NCBI GenBank assembly: GCA_947375135.1
Contig: CANCER010000011.1
Coordinates: 1-64,000, forward strand
Direction: 5' to 3'
Length of the DNA stretch: 64,000 nucleotides
DNA from: Comamonadaceae bacterium
GTDB taxonomy: Bacteria; Pseudomonadota; Gammaproteobacteria; Burkholderiales; Burkholderiaceae_C
Shown: positions 1 through 8,100 of the stretch, piece by piece
Layout: the number at the start of each line of letters is the position of its first letter
Position numbering within the stretch: the stretch's first letter is position 1
The notes under the pieces: generated by a model
What the model was told of the DNA's origin: nothing
The model's database searches: none
The model's input: only the letters and a program-made list of their open reading frames with translations
Program-made: the position numbers and the translations under genes

Positions 1-1
1 C

Positions 2-358
2 GTCAAACGTTTTTACAACCTGGGCGTCAAGCCCGAGTGGTGGAAGCTGGCCCCCATGTCAGCGGCCGGCTGGCAGGCTCTGGAAGTGCTGGTGGCCGAG
101 CGTGACCCGCATTGCCGTGGGGCCGTCATCCTGGGTCTGAACCAGCCCATCGCGCATCTGGTGGACAGCTTCCGCAACGCCACCAACCCCATCGTCAAAG
201 GCTTCATGGTGGGACGCAGCCTGTGGATGGACGAGTCGCTTGCGTGGCTGCGCGGCAGCATCGACGACGCTACATTGGTGAGCCGCGTGGCCGCTAACTA
301 CACCGTGCTGGTGGACGCCTGGCGCAACCGCCGCAGCATGGTCCGCGCGGTCGCCTAA
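2..358 (+). CDS. iolC: IolC C-terminal part (5-dehydro-2-deoxygluconokinase, DUF2090 domain), 5' truncated by window
   Basis: Open from the window edge in frame 2 to a TAA at 356-358, giving 118 residues. The protein reads VKRFYNLGVKPEWWKL and continues through a MVGRSLW segment, which matches the DUF2090 aldolase-like domain that many proteobacterial IolC proteins carry behind the PfkB kinase domain. IolC phosphorylates 5-dehydro-2-deoxy-D-gluconate in the cytoplasmic myo-inositol pathway, and the DUF2090 part probably adds the aldolase (IolJ-type) activity. It lies 24 bp upstream of iolD in the same orientation, so it is the first visible gene of the iol operon. The kinase domain itself is outside the window. 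The internal ATG at 56 is not the start, because the reading frame and homology extend upstream of it. Confidence 0.85.
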   Translation, partial: VKRFYNLGVKPEWWKLAPMSAAGWQALEVLVAERDPHCRGAVILGLNQPIAHLVDSFRNATNPIVKGFMVGRSLWMDESLAWLRGSIDDATLVSRVAANYTVLVDAWRNRRSMVRAVA

Positions 359-382
359 AGAGTTTCAGGAGAGCAACACAAC

Positions 383-2254
383 ATGACAACGATCCGACTG
401 ACCATGGCCCAGGCCCTGGTGAAATACCTGGCCGCGTTGCGCGTCGAAATGGAAGACGGCAGCATCCAGCCCTATTGCGGTGGCGTGTTCACCATCTTCG
501 GCCACGGCAATGTGGCGGGTTTTGGCGAGGCCCTGTGGGCCGAGCGCGCCACGCTGCCCACCTTCCGTGCCCACAACGAGCAGGGCATGGCCCACGCGGC
601 CATCGGCTTTGCCAAGGCGCATCTGCGCCAGCGCATGATGGCCGTGAGCAGCAGCATTGGCCCCGGCGCCACCAACATGGTCACCGCCGCCGCCGTGGCC
701 CACGTCAACCGCTTGCCCGTGCTGCTGCTGCCCGGCGACACCTTTGCCACGCGCGCACCCGATCCGGTGCTGCAGCAGGTGGAAAGCTTTCAGCAGGGCG
801 ATGTGTCGGCCAACGATTGCTTCCGGCCTGTGACCCGCTACTTCGACCGCATCAGCCTTCCTGAGCAGTTGCTCACGGCCCTGCCGCGCGCCATCCAGGT
901 GATGACCGATCCCGCCAACTGCGGCCCGGTCTGTCTGGCCCTGCCGCAGGACGTGCAGGCCCATGCTTTCGACTACCCGACCAGCTTCTTCGCGCCGGAA
1001 ATCATTCGCTTCCGCCGCCCGCCTGCCGATGCGTTTGAGCTGAGCCGTGCAGCGGCCCTGTTGAAGACCGCCAAACAGCCCCTGATCGTGGCCGGTGGCG
1101 GTGTGCTTTACAGCCAGGCCTGCGAGGGCCTGCGCGCCTTTGCCGAACGGTTCGGCATTCCTGTCGTGGAATCGCACGGGGGAAAAAGTGCCTTGGCCTG
1201 GGACCACCCGCTCAACGTCGGTGGCATTGGAGTGGATGGCGGCCCTGCGGCCAACGCACTGGCGCGCGAGGCCGATGTGGTGTTTGCTGTGGGCACCCGC
1301 CTGCAGGACTTCACCACCGGCTCACACGCGCTGTTTGCCAAGGCCCACTTGCTGAGCCTGAACGTGCAGCCCTTTGATGCCGGCAAATGGAGTGGCACAG
1401 CGCTGGTGGCCGATGCGCGCGTAGGTCTGGAGCAGCTCACCATGGCACTGACTGGCTGGCAGGCCGATGCCGCGTGGACGGCGCGCTGCAAGGCGGGAGC
1501 TGCGGGCTGGGTCGCCAAGGTCACCGAGCTGACAACGAACGTGCCTGCCGCAGGCACACTGCCCTATGACGCCGAAGTGATGGGCGCGGTGCGCGATTCG
1601 CTCAACGACTTTGGTGGCAACAGCGGCCAACACGACGTGGTGGTCTGCGCCGCCGGTACCCTGCCGGCCGAATTGCACAAGCTCTGGCGTGCGTCCCTGC
1701 CGGGCAATTACCACATGGAATACGGCTACTCCTGCATGGGCTACGAGATTGCCGGTGCCCTGGGCGCCAAGATGGCGCGCCCTGCGCAGGAAGTGATTGT
1801 GATGGTGGGCGACGGCTCCTACATGATGATGAACTCCGAGCTGGCCACCTCGGTGCTGCTGGGCAAGAAGCTGATCGTCGTGGTGCTGGACAACCGCGGC
1901 TATGGCTGCATACAGCGCCTGCAAAATGCCACCGGCAGCCCCAGCTTCAACAACATGCTGGATGACTGCATCCCCGATGGGGGCGAGGCCAGCAAGATTG
2001 ATTTCGCCATGCACGCGGCATCCATGGGTGCGGATGCAGTGCATGTGAGCAACGTGGCCGAACTCAAGACGGCGATGGTGAAAGCCCGCGCTGCCAAACG
2101 CACCCAGGTGCTGGTGATTGACACCACGCATACCCGCGTCACCCGCGAGGGCGGATGCTGGTGGGAAGTGGGCATTCCGGAAGTGTCCGAGCGCCCTGAG
2201 GTGAACCAGGCCTACGCCGGTTTCCTCGCCGCGAAAAAAGACCAGCGCGTGTAA
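383..2254 (+). CDS. iolD: 3D-(3,5/4)-trihydroxycyclohexane-1,2-dione hydrolase (IolD)
   Basis: A 623-residue thiamine-diphosphate enzyme of the acetolactate-synthase fold, normal for IolD. It hydrolytically opens the ring of the diketo inositol intermediate to 5-deoxy-glucuronate in the cytoplasm. The N-terminal FGHGNVAGFGEAL segment and the following RAHNEQGMAHAA (containing the ThDP-activating Glu) are characteristic of the family. The C-terminal ThDP/Mg motif starts at GDGSYMMMNSE near residue 475 and ends at DNRGYGC. The ATG at 383 is preceded by an AGGAGAG-like ribosome site. It lies between iolC and iolE, fitting a single iol transcription unit. Confidence 0.97.
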   Translation: MTTIRLTMAQALVKYLAALRVEMEDGSIQPYCGGVFTIFGHGNVAGFGEALWAERATLPTFRAHNEQGMAHAAIGFAKAHLRQRMMAVSSSIGPGATNMVTAAAVAHVNRLPVLLLPGDTFATRAPDPVLQQVESFQQGDVSANDCFRPVTRYFDRISLPEQLLTALPRAIQVMTDPANCGPVCLALPQDVQAHAFDYPTSFFAPEIIRFRRPPADAFELSRAAALLKTAKQPLIVAGGGVLYSQACEGLRAFAERFGIPVVESHGGKSALAWDHPLNVGGIGVDGGPAANALAREADVVFAVGTRLQDFTTGSHALFAKAHLLSLNVQPFDAGKWSGTALVADARVGLEQLTMALTGWQADAAWTARCKAGAAGWVAKVTELTTNVPAAGTLPYDAEVMGAVRDSLNDFGGNSGQHDVVVCAAGTLPAELHKLWRASLPGNYHMEYGYSCMGYEIAGALGAKMARPAQEVIVMVGDGSYMMMNSELATSVLLGKKLIVVVLDNRGYGCIQRLQNATGSPSFNNMLDDCIPDGGEASKIDFAMHAASMGADAVHVSNVAELKTAMVKARAAKRTQVLVIDTTHTRVTREGGCWWEVGIPEVSERPEVNQAYAGFLAAKKDQRV

Positions 2255-2321
2255 GGCACGCACCGTCACAACACCTGCCACGCAACACAAGATCAACCCC
2301 ACCTTTTTAAAGAGAACGCAC

Positions 2322-3248
2322 ATGACCTGGAACGTACAAATCGGTATCAACCCCCTGTCCTGGATGAACGACGACCTGCCCTCGCTGGGCGGCGAAACCC
2401 CGCTGGAATTGGCCCTGAAAGAAGGCAAGGAAATCGGCTACGAAGGCTTCGAGCTAGGCAACAAATTCCCCAAGGACGGCCCCGGCCTGAAGGCCAAGCT
2501 GGACGAATTCGGCCTGGCCTGCGTGTCGGGCTGGTACTCCGGTTTTCTGGCCGAAGTGGAGCCGGGCCAAAGCAATGCCGACGCCGTGGCCGCAGAGATC
2601 GAACGCTGCAAGGCGCACATGCGCAAGCTGCAATACAACGGCGTGAAAGTGGTGGTCTATGGCGAATGCGCCGGCACCGTGCAGGGCCAGATCGACACCC
2701 CCGTATCCAAGCGCCCCACCTTTGCAACTGAAGCCCTGTGGCAGGCTTACGCTGAGCGCCTGAATGCCTTTGGCGAACACCTGCTCAGCAGCTACGGCAT
2801 CAAGCTGGCCTACCACCACCACATGGGCGCTTACGTAGAGTCCCCCTCCGATGTGGACAAGCTGATGGCCCTGACCGACCCGGCCAAGGTGTTCCTGCTG
2901 TTTGACACCGGACACGCCTACTTTGGCGGCGCGGTCAACCCCGTCACCCTGCTGGAAAAGCATGTCAAGCGCGTGGTGCATGTGCACTGCAAGGACGTGC
3001 GTGCATCCGTCATCGTACAGGCCCGCAACGACAGCTGGAGCTTTTTGAACGGCGTGATCAACGGCACCTTCACTGTGCCCGGCGACGGCAGCATCGACTA
3101 CAAGGCAGCGCTCACCGTGTTGAAGAACGCAGGCTATGAAGGCTGGCTAGTGGTGGAAGCCGAGCAGGACCCGGCGGTGGCCCCCAGCTACGAATACGCC
3201 AAGAAGGGTTTTGATACCCTGCGCCGCCTCGTCGACAGCCTCGCTTAA
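2322..3248 (+). CDS. iolE: Myo-inosose-2 dehydratase (IolE)
   Basis: A 308-residue xylose-isomerase-like TIM barrel of the IolE family. It dehydrates scyllo-inosose (2-keto-myo-inositol) to the dione that IolD hydrolyses, using a divalent metal. The start VQIGINPLSWMNDDLP and the metal-site segments YHHHMGAYVES, FDTGHAYFGG and VHVHCKDVR are family hallmarks. An AAAGAGAA ribosome-binding site precedes the ATG. The 67-bp gap after iolD has no promoter or terminator that I can recognise, so it is likely cotranscribed. Confidence 0.97.
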   Translation: MTWNVQIGINPLSWMNDDLPSLGGETPLELALKEGKEIGYEGFELGNKFPKDGPGLKAKLDEFGLACVSGWYSGFLAEVEPGQSNADAVAAEIERCKAHMRKLQYNGVKVVVYGECAGTVQGQIDTPVSKRPTFATEALWQAYAERLNAFGEHLLSSYGIKLAYHHHMGAYVESPSDVDKLMALTDPAKVFLLFDTGHAYFGGAVNPVTLLEKHVKRVVHVHCKDVRASVIVQARNDSWSFLNGVINGTFTVPGDGSIDYKAALTVLKNAGYEGWLVVEAEQDPAVAPSYEYAKKGFDTLRRLVDSLA

Positions 3249-3260
3249 GGAATCACAACC

Positions 3261-4082
3261 ATGGTCAGCCCTTTACTTGCCAAGGCCGCGCCTGCCGGTC
3301 GCGAAATCGTCACCGTGACACCCGAGCGCGCGGGCTGGACCCATGTGGGTTTCCGCGCCCTGCGCCTGAATCCGGCAGAGAGCGAGACCGTGGACACGGG
3401 TTCGCGCGAACTGTGTTTGGTGGTGCTGACCGGCACCGTGGACGTGACCGTGGACGGCGTCACCTACGCCAATCTGGGCACGCGTACCAGCGTGTTTGAA
3501 GAGGTCTCGCCGGCGGCCGTCTATGTGCCCGCTGGCAAGACCGTCACCGTGGGCAATGTGCCCGGCGCCACGAACGTGGCCGAAGTGGCGCTGTGCACCG
3601 CTCCTGGCCAGGGTGGCTCCTGCGTGGTCAGCGTGATCGACTCTGCCGCCATGCGCCGCAGCGTGCGCGGCCAGGGCACCAACACGCGCTATGTCTGCGA
3701 CATCCTGCCGCACGACGACCCGCGCGCCGCGCATCTGCTGGTGGTCGAGGTGATCACCCCGGCCAGCCACAGCTCCAGCTACCCGCCCCACAAACACGAT
3801 GTGGAGCAGCCCCCGGTAGAGACCCAGCTGGAGGAGGTCTATTACCACCGCCTCAACCCGCCGCAGGGCTTTGCCTTCCAGCGCGTCTACACCGACGACC
3901 GCAGCATCGACGAAGCCTGCGCCGTGGAAGACCACGATGTGGTGATGGTGCCCAGGGGCTACCACCCGGTCACCGCACCGCATGGCTATGACCTGTATTA
4001 CCTGAACGTGATGGCCGGCCCGAACCGCTTCTGGGTCTTCAAGAACGACCCGGTGCATGAGTGGATACTGGCCAAGGCTTAA
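3261..4082 (+). CDS. iolB: 5-deoxy-glucuronate isomerase (IolB)
   Basis: A 273-residue bicupin of the IolB/KduI family. It isomerises 5-deoxy-D-glucuronate to 5-dehydro-2-deoxy-D-gluconate, the IolC substrate. The cupin metal motif is visible as SSSYPPHKHDVEQ around residue 172, and HPVTAPHGYDLYYLNVMAGPN near the C terminus is strongly conserved in IolB. It starts 12 bp after iolE with an AAGGAA ribosome site. It is the last gene of the visible iolC-D-E-B run. iolG and iolA lie elsewhere, with copies at 13.7 and 37.7 kb in this window. Confidence 0.97.
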   Translation: MVSPLLAKAAPAGREIVTVTPERAGWTHVGFRALRLNPAESETVDTGSRELCLVVLTGTVDVTVDGVTYANLGTRTSVFEEVSPAAVYVPAGKTVTVGNVPGATNVAEVALCTAPGQGGSCVVSVIDSAAMRRSVRGQGTNTRYVCDILPHDDPRAAHLLVVEVITPASHSSSYPPHKHDVEQPPVETQLEEVYYHRLNPPQGFAFQRVYTDDRSIDEACAVEDHDVVMVPRGYHPVTAPHGYDLYYLNVMAGPNRFWVFKNDPVHEWILAKA

Positions 4083-4091
4083 GCCCTTGGC
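4071..4091 (+). terminator. Weak stem-loop at the end of iolB
   Basis: A perfect 7-bp stem (GCCAAGG / CCTTGGC) with a 7-nt loop straddles the iolB stop codon. No U-tract follows, so it may be a weak or Rho-assisted terminator or an mRNA 3' end stabiliser rather than a true intrinsic terminator. Confidence 0.3.
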
Positions 4092-4397
4092 AAAGGTGTC
4101 CGGATGGACCGGTGGATTGTGGTACCCATTCGGTCTGGCGCTAACTTCATCCACATGAAATTCCGGTGAATGGTTGTCTTTTTTCTTACTCGGGGATGTT
4201 GGCAATGGGCTGATACCGGCCATCCACATTTTTTGGGTTCTCTGCAACCACTTGGCAGAGCTGACGTTCGCAATGGCTGCTTTGTGGCATCGAGACAAGG
4301 AGAATCTCCTTAAGAGTGAAGGGGATGTGAATATGCTCCTTTTGGTTATTTGTGTACACTATGATTCACAAATTCATTTCAACCTCAAAGGAAAACG
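4083..4397. other. Intergenic region between iolB and the toxin-antitoxin pair
   Basis: This 315-bp gap is AT-richer than its surroundings, especially its second half. It carries no convincing coding frame. The 99-residue ORF at 4174-4473 runs into the antitoxin in another frame and resembles nothing. Near the antitoxin there is an 8-bp palindrome GTGTACAC (4352-4359) followed directly by TATGAT (4360-4365), a plausible -10 box 32 bp before the antitoxin ATG. The palindrome would suit autoregulation by the antitoxin, but no good -35 box is visible. Confidence 0.4.
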
Positions 4398-4682
4398 ATG
4401 GAAGCTACCAAAGTGGGCATTCGAGAATTTCGTGCCGGGATGGCCGAGTTCATTGCGTCAAGCACGCCGGTAGCGGTGACGCGCCATGGTCAAACCATCG
4501 GTTACTTTATTCCTACCCATGGGCAGGCTGAGGCTGACCTTGCCTCGCTGAAGAAGGCCAGCAAGACGCTGGATCGCCTGCTTGCGGCTAAGAGCGTTGA
4601 TGTAGACGCTGTAGTTGCTGATTTCAAAGCAGCACGTAAGCGGGCGAACGCCCCTAAGAAGTCCACTCCCTCGGTGACATGA
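4398..4682 (+). CDS. Phd/YefM-family antitoxin
   Basis: A 94-residue protein whose N terminus (VGIREFRAGMAEFIASS, then VAVTRHGQTIGYFIP) is the classic Phd/YefM antitoxin fold: a DNA-binding dimer that also represses its own promoter. The lysine-rich C-terminal tail (AARKRANAPKKS) would be the toxin-neutralising part. It overlaps the downstream PIN toxin by 4 bp (ATGA), the usual arrangement of a type II toxin-antitoxin operon. AAAGGAAAACG is a good ribosome site. The pair sits between the iol operon and the transporter operon, a typical small accessory insertion. Confidence 0.85.
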   Translation: MEATKVGIREFRAGMAEFIASSTPVAVTRHGQTIGYFIPTHGQAEADLASLKKASKTLDRLLAAKSVDVDAVVADFKAARKRANAPKKSTPSVT

Positions 4683-5101
4683 GCAAGAAAGCGATCGTTC
4701 TGGATGCCAACATCCTGATCCGGGCGGTGCTGGGCAGGCGGGTTCGTGAGCTCATTGTTGATAACGCACACATGGTCCAATTTTTTGCGCCAGATGTGGC
4801 GTACGCCGACGCCCGAAAGTATCTTCCCTCCCTGTTGGAAAAAAGAGGAGTTAAGAGTGAGCCCGCGATGGCGGTATTGGACGCACTGGAATCAATAGTC
4901 CGGCCGCTGGAGCTTGGTGTCTATGAAGGCCTGCAAACCCAGGCACTCCAAAGAATCGCGATACGCGATGCAGATGATTGGCCTGTTTTGGCGTGCGCTC
5001 TGACCATCGGTTGCCCTGTGTGGACTGAGGATGCGGACTTCTTTGGGACAGGAGTTGCGACCTGGACCTCCGATCGCGTGGAGCTGTACTTGGCAGGCTG
5101 A
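4679..5101 (+). CDS. PIN-domain toxin (VapC-like ribonuclease)
   Basis: A 140-residue PIN-domain protein. The acidic metal-binding residues of PIN nucleases are present: VLDANILIRAVLG at the N terminus, RDADDWPVLACAL in the middle, and WTEDADFFG near the C terminus. Such toxins cleave tRNA or rRNA when released from the antitoxin. Translation is coupled to the antitoxin by the ATGA overlap. The gene looks intact. The specific RNA target cannot be read from sequence. Confidence 0.85.
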   Translation: MSKKAIVLDANILIRAVLGRRVRELIVDNAHMVQFFAPDVAYADARKYLPSLLEKRGVKSEPAMAVLDALESIVRPLELGVYEGLQTQALQRIAIRDADDWPVLACALTIGCPVWTEDADFFGTGVATWTSDRVELYLAG

Positions 5102-5252
5102 TATCCGTCGGGTGTCTAAGATGTGCCCAAAGCGGTCGCAGCCCACATTGATGCCAGCGCACGAAGGCAACTCACGTCGAACGGCAGCGTGCGACGCGCG
5201 CATTGCGGCGCGAGTTGATTGTTGTCGCGGGTGGGCGGGCACTGCGTGAAGA

Positions 5253-6170
5253 CTAGCGTTGAGCCAACCCCGGGATTGGCGCATAGGCTTCATTCGAGAC
5301 GAAGCGCGTTGTCTGTTGTTGTGCTTGCGCGAGTAATTCATGCTCATGGGACATGGCAATGAACAAACTCTGTGCCAGACCCATGCTGCTGCTCAGCGAG
5401 CGGAAGCCATCCCGGGTGTTTTCTTGAACCACCAGGGTCGCCTGCGCCAGTTGGGCCAGAGGACTCATACCGCTGTCGGTGATGGCGATGAGTTGCGCGC
5501 CGTGTTCCAACGCGTTGCGTGCCACTGCGAGTGTTTCCTCTGCGTAAGGAAAAAAGGAAATGGCAACCATCACATCACCAGCCCGCGCGCTGTGCGCCTG
5601 GCCCAGATGGGCGTGGGCCATTGTCTGCAGGGTGATGACGCGCTTGTCGGTGTGCTGCAAGGCGTAGTCCAGATATGCTGCGACTGGAAACGAGCGGCGC
5701 GAGGCTGCCAGCACGATGCAATCGCTATGCAACAGCAACTCCACGGCAGAGCCAAAAGCCGCCTCTTCCAGACGCTGCTCAAGTGCCTGCATACCGGCCA
5801 CACTGACAGCCAGAAACTCCTGTGCCATCTCGACGTGTGAGCGCGTGTGGCTACGAGGAGCATCCCCGTCCCGCATGGGGTCCCTGCTCTGGCCGCAGGG
5901 CGTTAGCTGGCGCGACAGGTTGCCGCGAAAAATTGTCTGTAAATCACGGTAGCCCTCCAGGCCAAAATGCTGGGCAAAGCGCACCACCGCAGAGGGGTGC
6001 ACATTGCAGTCCCTGGCAAATTCCCGCACCCCTTCAAAGCCGAGCTGGTCGCGGTGCTGCTCCACGTACAGCGCAATTTTCTTGAGCTGTTTGCTGAGTG
6101 ATGCGTAGTCCTGCGTGATGCGCAGGATCATTTCATCTACCGTCGGCCTTGGCAGAGGTGCAGTGGCCAT
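5253..6170 (-). CDS. MurR/RpiR-family transcriptional regulator (probable inositol regulator)
   Basis: A 305-residue protein with an N-terminal RpiR-type helix-turn-helix (about residues 10-85, with FARDCNVHPSAVVRFAQHFGLEGY) and a C-terminal SIS sugar-phosphate isomerase-like domain (about 125-260). RpiR proteins sense phosphorylated sugars. In rhizobia and other proteobacteria the inositol regulator IolR belongs to this family, so regulation of iol genes by an inositol-pathway phosphosugar is a fair inference. Its ATG directly follows the stop codon of the ABC ATPase gene with no gap, making it the last gene of the transporter operon. It reads toward the toxin-antitoxin pair. Confidence 0.88.
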   Translation of the reverse strand: MATAPLPRPTVDEMILRITQDYASLSKQLKKIALYVEQHRDQLGFEGVREFARDCNVHPSAVVRFAQHFGLEGYRDLQTIFRGNLSRQLTPCGQSRDPMRDGDAPRSHTRSHVEMAQEFLAVSVAGMQALEQRLEEAAFGSAVELLLHSDCIVLAASRRSFPVAAYLDYALQHTDKRVITLQTMAHAHLGQAHSARAGDVMVAISFFPYAEETLAVARNALEHGAQLIAITDSGMSPLAQLAQATLVVQENTRDGFRSLSSSMGLAQSLFIAMSHEHELLAQAQQQTTRFVSNEAYAPIPGLAQR

Positions 6171-6956
6171 TCAGTGCAAGTGGCTTTCGATCTCGGCCTC
6201 CAGCCCGGCCATGGCCTCGCCACCGGCCATCAGATCGGTCACCTCTTCGCGTGTCTTTTCTCCCTTGCGGAAGTCGGCCGCCTTCATGCCCCGAATCAAC
6301 ACCGCAAAGTGGTCACCTACCGTCAGCGCATGGGTCACCTGGTGCGTGATGAAAATCACTGCAATGCCCTTCTTGCGCGCCTGCAAGACGATGCGCAGCA
6401 CATGCGCCGCTTCCTTCACGCCCAGAGCGGCAGTCGGCTCATCCAGAATCAGCACACTGGCACCGAAGTGCACGGCGCGGGCAATAGCAAGGGCCTGGCG
6501 TTCACCGCCGGAGAGGCCGCCTACGAGGCGGTCCCCGTCGTTGATGCGGGTGATGCCGAGTTGGCGCATTTCGCGCACCGCAATCTCGTTGGCCTTTTTG
6601 CGGTCAAACACTTCAAACGGTCCCCAGCGTTTGGTGGGCTCCGCACCCACGAAGAAAGAGCGGCCAATACTCATCAGCGGGAAGGTGCCACCAAACTGGT
6701 GCACGGTGGCAATGCCGTGGTCGCTGGCTTCGCGCGGGTTTTCGAACGAAACCGGTTTGCCGTTCATCAGCATTTCGCCAGAGGTGGGCTTGTGCACACC
6801 AGACAGCAGACGGATCAGCGTGGACTTGCCCGCGCCGTTGTCGCCCAGCAGGCACAGCACTTCACCGGCCTTCACTTCGATCGAGATATCGTGCAGGACG
6901 TCAATCGGTCCAAACGATTTATTGACGCTTTTGAGTTGCAGTAAGGGGGCGGTCAT
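6171..6956 (-). CDS. Sugar (probable inositol) ABC transporter ATP-binding protein
   Basis: A 261-residue single-domain ABC ATPase. Walker A is GDNGAGKST (about residue 38), the signature is LSGGERQALAIARAV, and Walker B is VLILDEPTAAL. It has one nucleotide-binding domain, like FrcA, rather than the two of RbsA, so it probably works as a homodimer at the inner membrane with the adjacent permease. Its start overlaps the permease stop by 4 bp, showing translational coupling. With the neighbouring binding protein it forms a CUT2-type importer, and the location next to iol genes makes inositol or a derivative the likely cargo. Confidence 0.93.
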   Translation of the reverse strand: MTAPLLQLKSVNKSFGPIDVLHDISIEVKAGEVLCLLGDNGAGKSTLIRLLSGVHKPTSGEMLMNGKPVSFENPREASDHGIATVHQFGGTFPLMSIGRSFFVGAEPTKRWGPFEVFDRKKANEIAVREMRQLGITRINDGDRLVGGLSGGERQALAIARAVHFGASVLILDEPTAALGVKEAAHVLRIVLQARKKGIAVIFITHQVTHALTVGDHFAVLIRGMKAADFRKGEKTREEVTDLMAGGEAMAGLEAEIESHLH

Positions 6957-8026
6957 GGGGCGGCCTTGGGTTTGATGCGCGGTGCGGCGTGCGAGATCGC
7001 CATGGCGCGGAAAGTATTGTTGAGCAGGACGGCGGCGAGCAACAGCACGCCAATGATCAGGCTGGCCCAGTTGGCGTCAAAGCCCGTGTAGTAAATGCCC
7101 TGGTTAACGATGGCAAAGGTCATGGTGCCCAGCACAATGCCGATCACCGAGCCGTAGCCACCGGTCAGGATCACCCCGCCAATCACCACCGCAATGATGG
7201 AGTTGAAGATGAAGGACTGGCCGGCCGAAACCTGCGCACTGTTGTAGAGGATGGCCTGGCACATGCCGACAAAAGCGGCGCACAGGCCACTGGCCATGTA
7301 CAGCGCCACATTGAGCTTGTCGGTGGGGATGCCGGCATTGCGGGCGCTGACCTTGTCGCCGCCCAGCGCCAGAATCCAATTGCCGTATTTGGAGTGACCC
7401 AGTATGTAGCCCACGAACAGCATGGCGGCTATCCACCACAGCAGGATCACTTCAAACTTACCGTTGATGAAGTCGCCAAAAACCATCTTGGTGATCGGGT
7501 CGCTTTTCAAGGCCACGCTTGTACTGCCGGCCACAATGACAGAGAGACCCAGCGTCAGGCCAGCCACAGCAAAGAGGGTTCCCAGTGTCACCACGAAAGA
7601 AGGCAGGTCGGTCTTGATGATCAGGTAGCCGTTCAGGAAGCCAATCCCCAGGCCCAAGGCCAGGGAGCAGACGATGCCTACCGGCATAGGCAGCCCGAAG
7701 TGGCCGGAAACGATGGCCACCATCATGGAGCTGGCCGGGATGACGCTGCCAATCGACAGGTCCAGGTGGCCGGCAATCATCAACAGGCCAATCGGCAGGG
7801 CAATGATGCCCAACTCGGCGGCGATGTTGAGCCAGCTGGCCAGGCCGCTGACTGACAAAAAGGTTTCTCCACCGAAGATGGCGAAGAAGACAAAGACACA
7901 GACCAGACCAATGAAGGATCCTGTCTCCGGCCGGCGGATGAGATTGCCAAGCGAGGCCATGGAGGGACCCGCGCTTGGGGGGGCCGGGTTTGCGGCCGCA
8001 GGGGTTTGGATGGAGTTGGCGGTCAT
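6953..8026 (-). CDS. Sugar (probable inositol) ABC transporter permease
   Basis: A 357-residue, strongly hydrophobic CUT2-family permease (RbsC/FrcC type) with about 8-10 membrane segments after an Ala/Pro-rich cytoplasmic N terminus. Conserved pieces include a LDLSIGSVIPASSMMVA-like segment and GGVILTGGYGSVIG near the C terminus. The ORF track begins at a TTG at 8044; the first ATG is at 8026 and gives MTANSIQT, which I prefer. It lies between the binding protein and the ATPase. A stem-loop separates it from the binding-protein gene, consistent with lower permease than binding-protein expression. Confidence 0.92.
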   Translation of the reverse strand: MTANSIQTPAAANPAPPSAGPSMASLGNLIRRPETGSFIGLVCVFVFFAIFGGETFLSVSGLASWLNIAAELGIIALPIGLLMIAGHLDLSIGSVIPASSMMVAIVSGHFGLPMPVGIVCSLALGLGIGFLNGYLIIKTDLPSFVVTLGTLFAVAGLTLGLSVIVAGSTSVALKSDPITKMVFGDFINGKFEVILLWWIAAMLFVGYILGHSKYGNWILALGGDKVSARNAGIPTDKLNVALYMASGLCAAFVGMCQAILYNSAQVSAGQSFIFNSIIAVVIGGVILTGGYGSVIGIVLGTMTFAIVNQGIYYTGFDANWASLIIGVLLLAAVLLNNTFRAMAISHAAPRIKPKAAP

Positions 8027-8059
8027 GGTTTCATTTGTTTGCAAATTTCAAAGCGTGTG

Positions 8060-8089
8060 GCCCGGACCGGCGTTTTGGCCGATCCGGGC
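8060..8089 (-). other. Intercistronic stem-loop between binding protein and permease genes
   Basis: An 11-bp inverted repeat (GCCCGGATCGG / CCGGTCCGGGC, one G-U type pair) with an 8-nt loop lies in the 56-bp gap between the two genes. There is no U-run. Structures at this place in ABC operons typically protect the upstream binding-protein mRNA or limit read-through, giving an excess of binding protein. Confidence 0.5.
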
Positions 8090-8100
8090 TGCACAGGTTC

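Noticed and set aside
4174-4473. 99-residue ORF between iolB and the antitoxin
   Set aside because: Starts in a non-coding AT-rich gap and overlaps the antitoxin in another frame; no family resemblance and no ribosome site.
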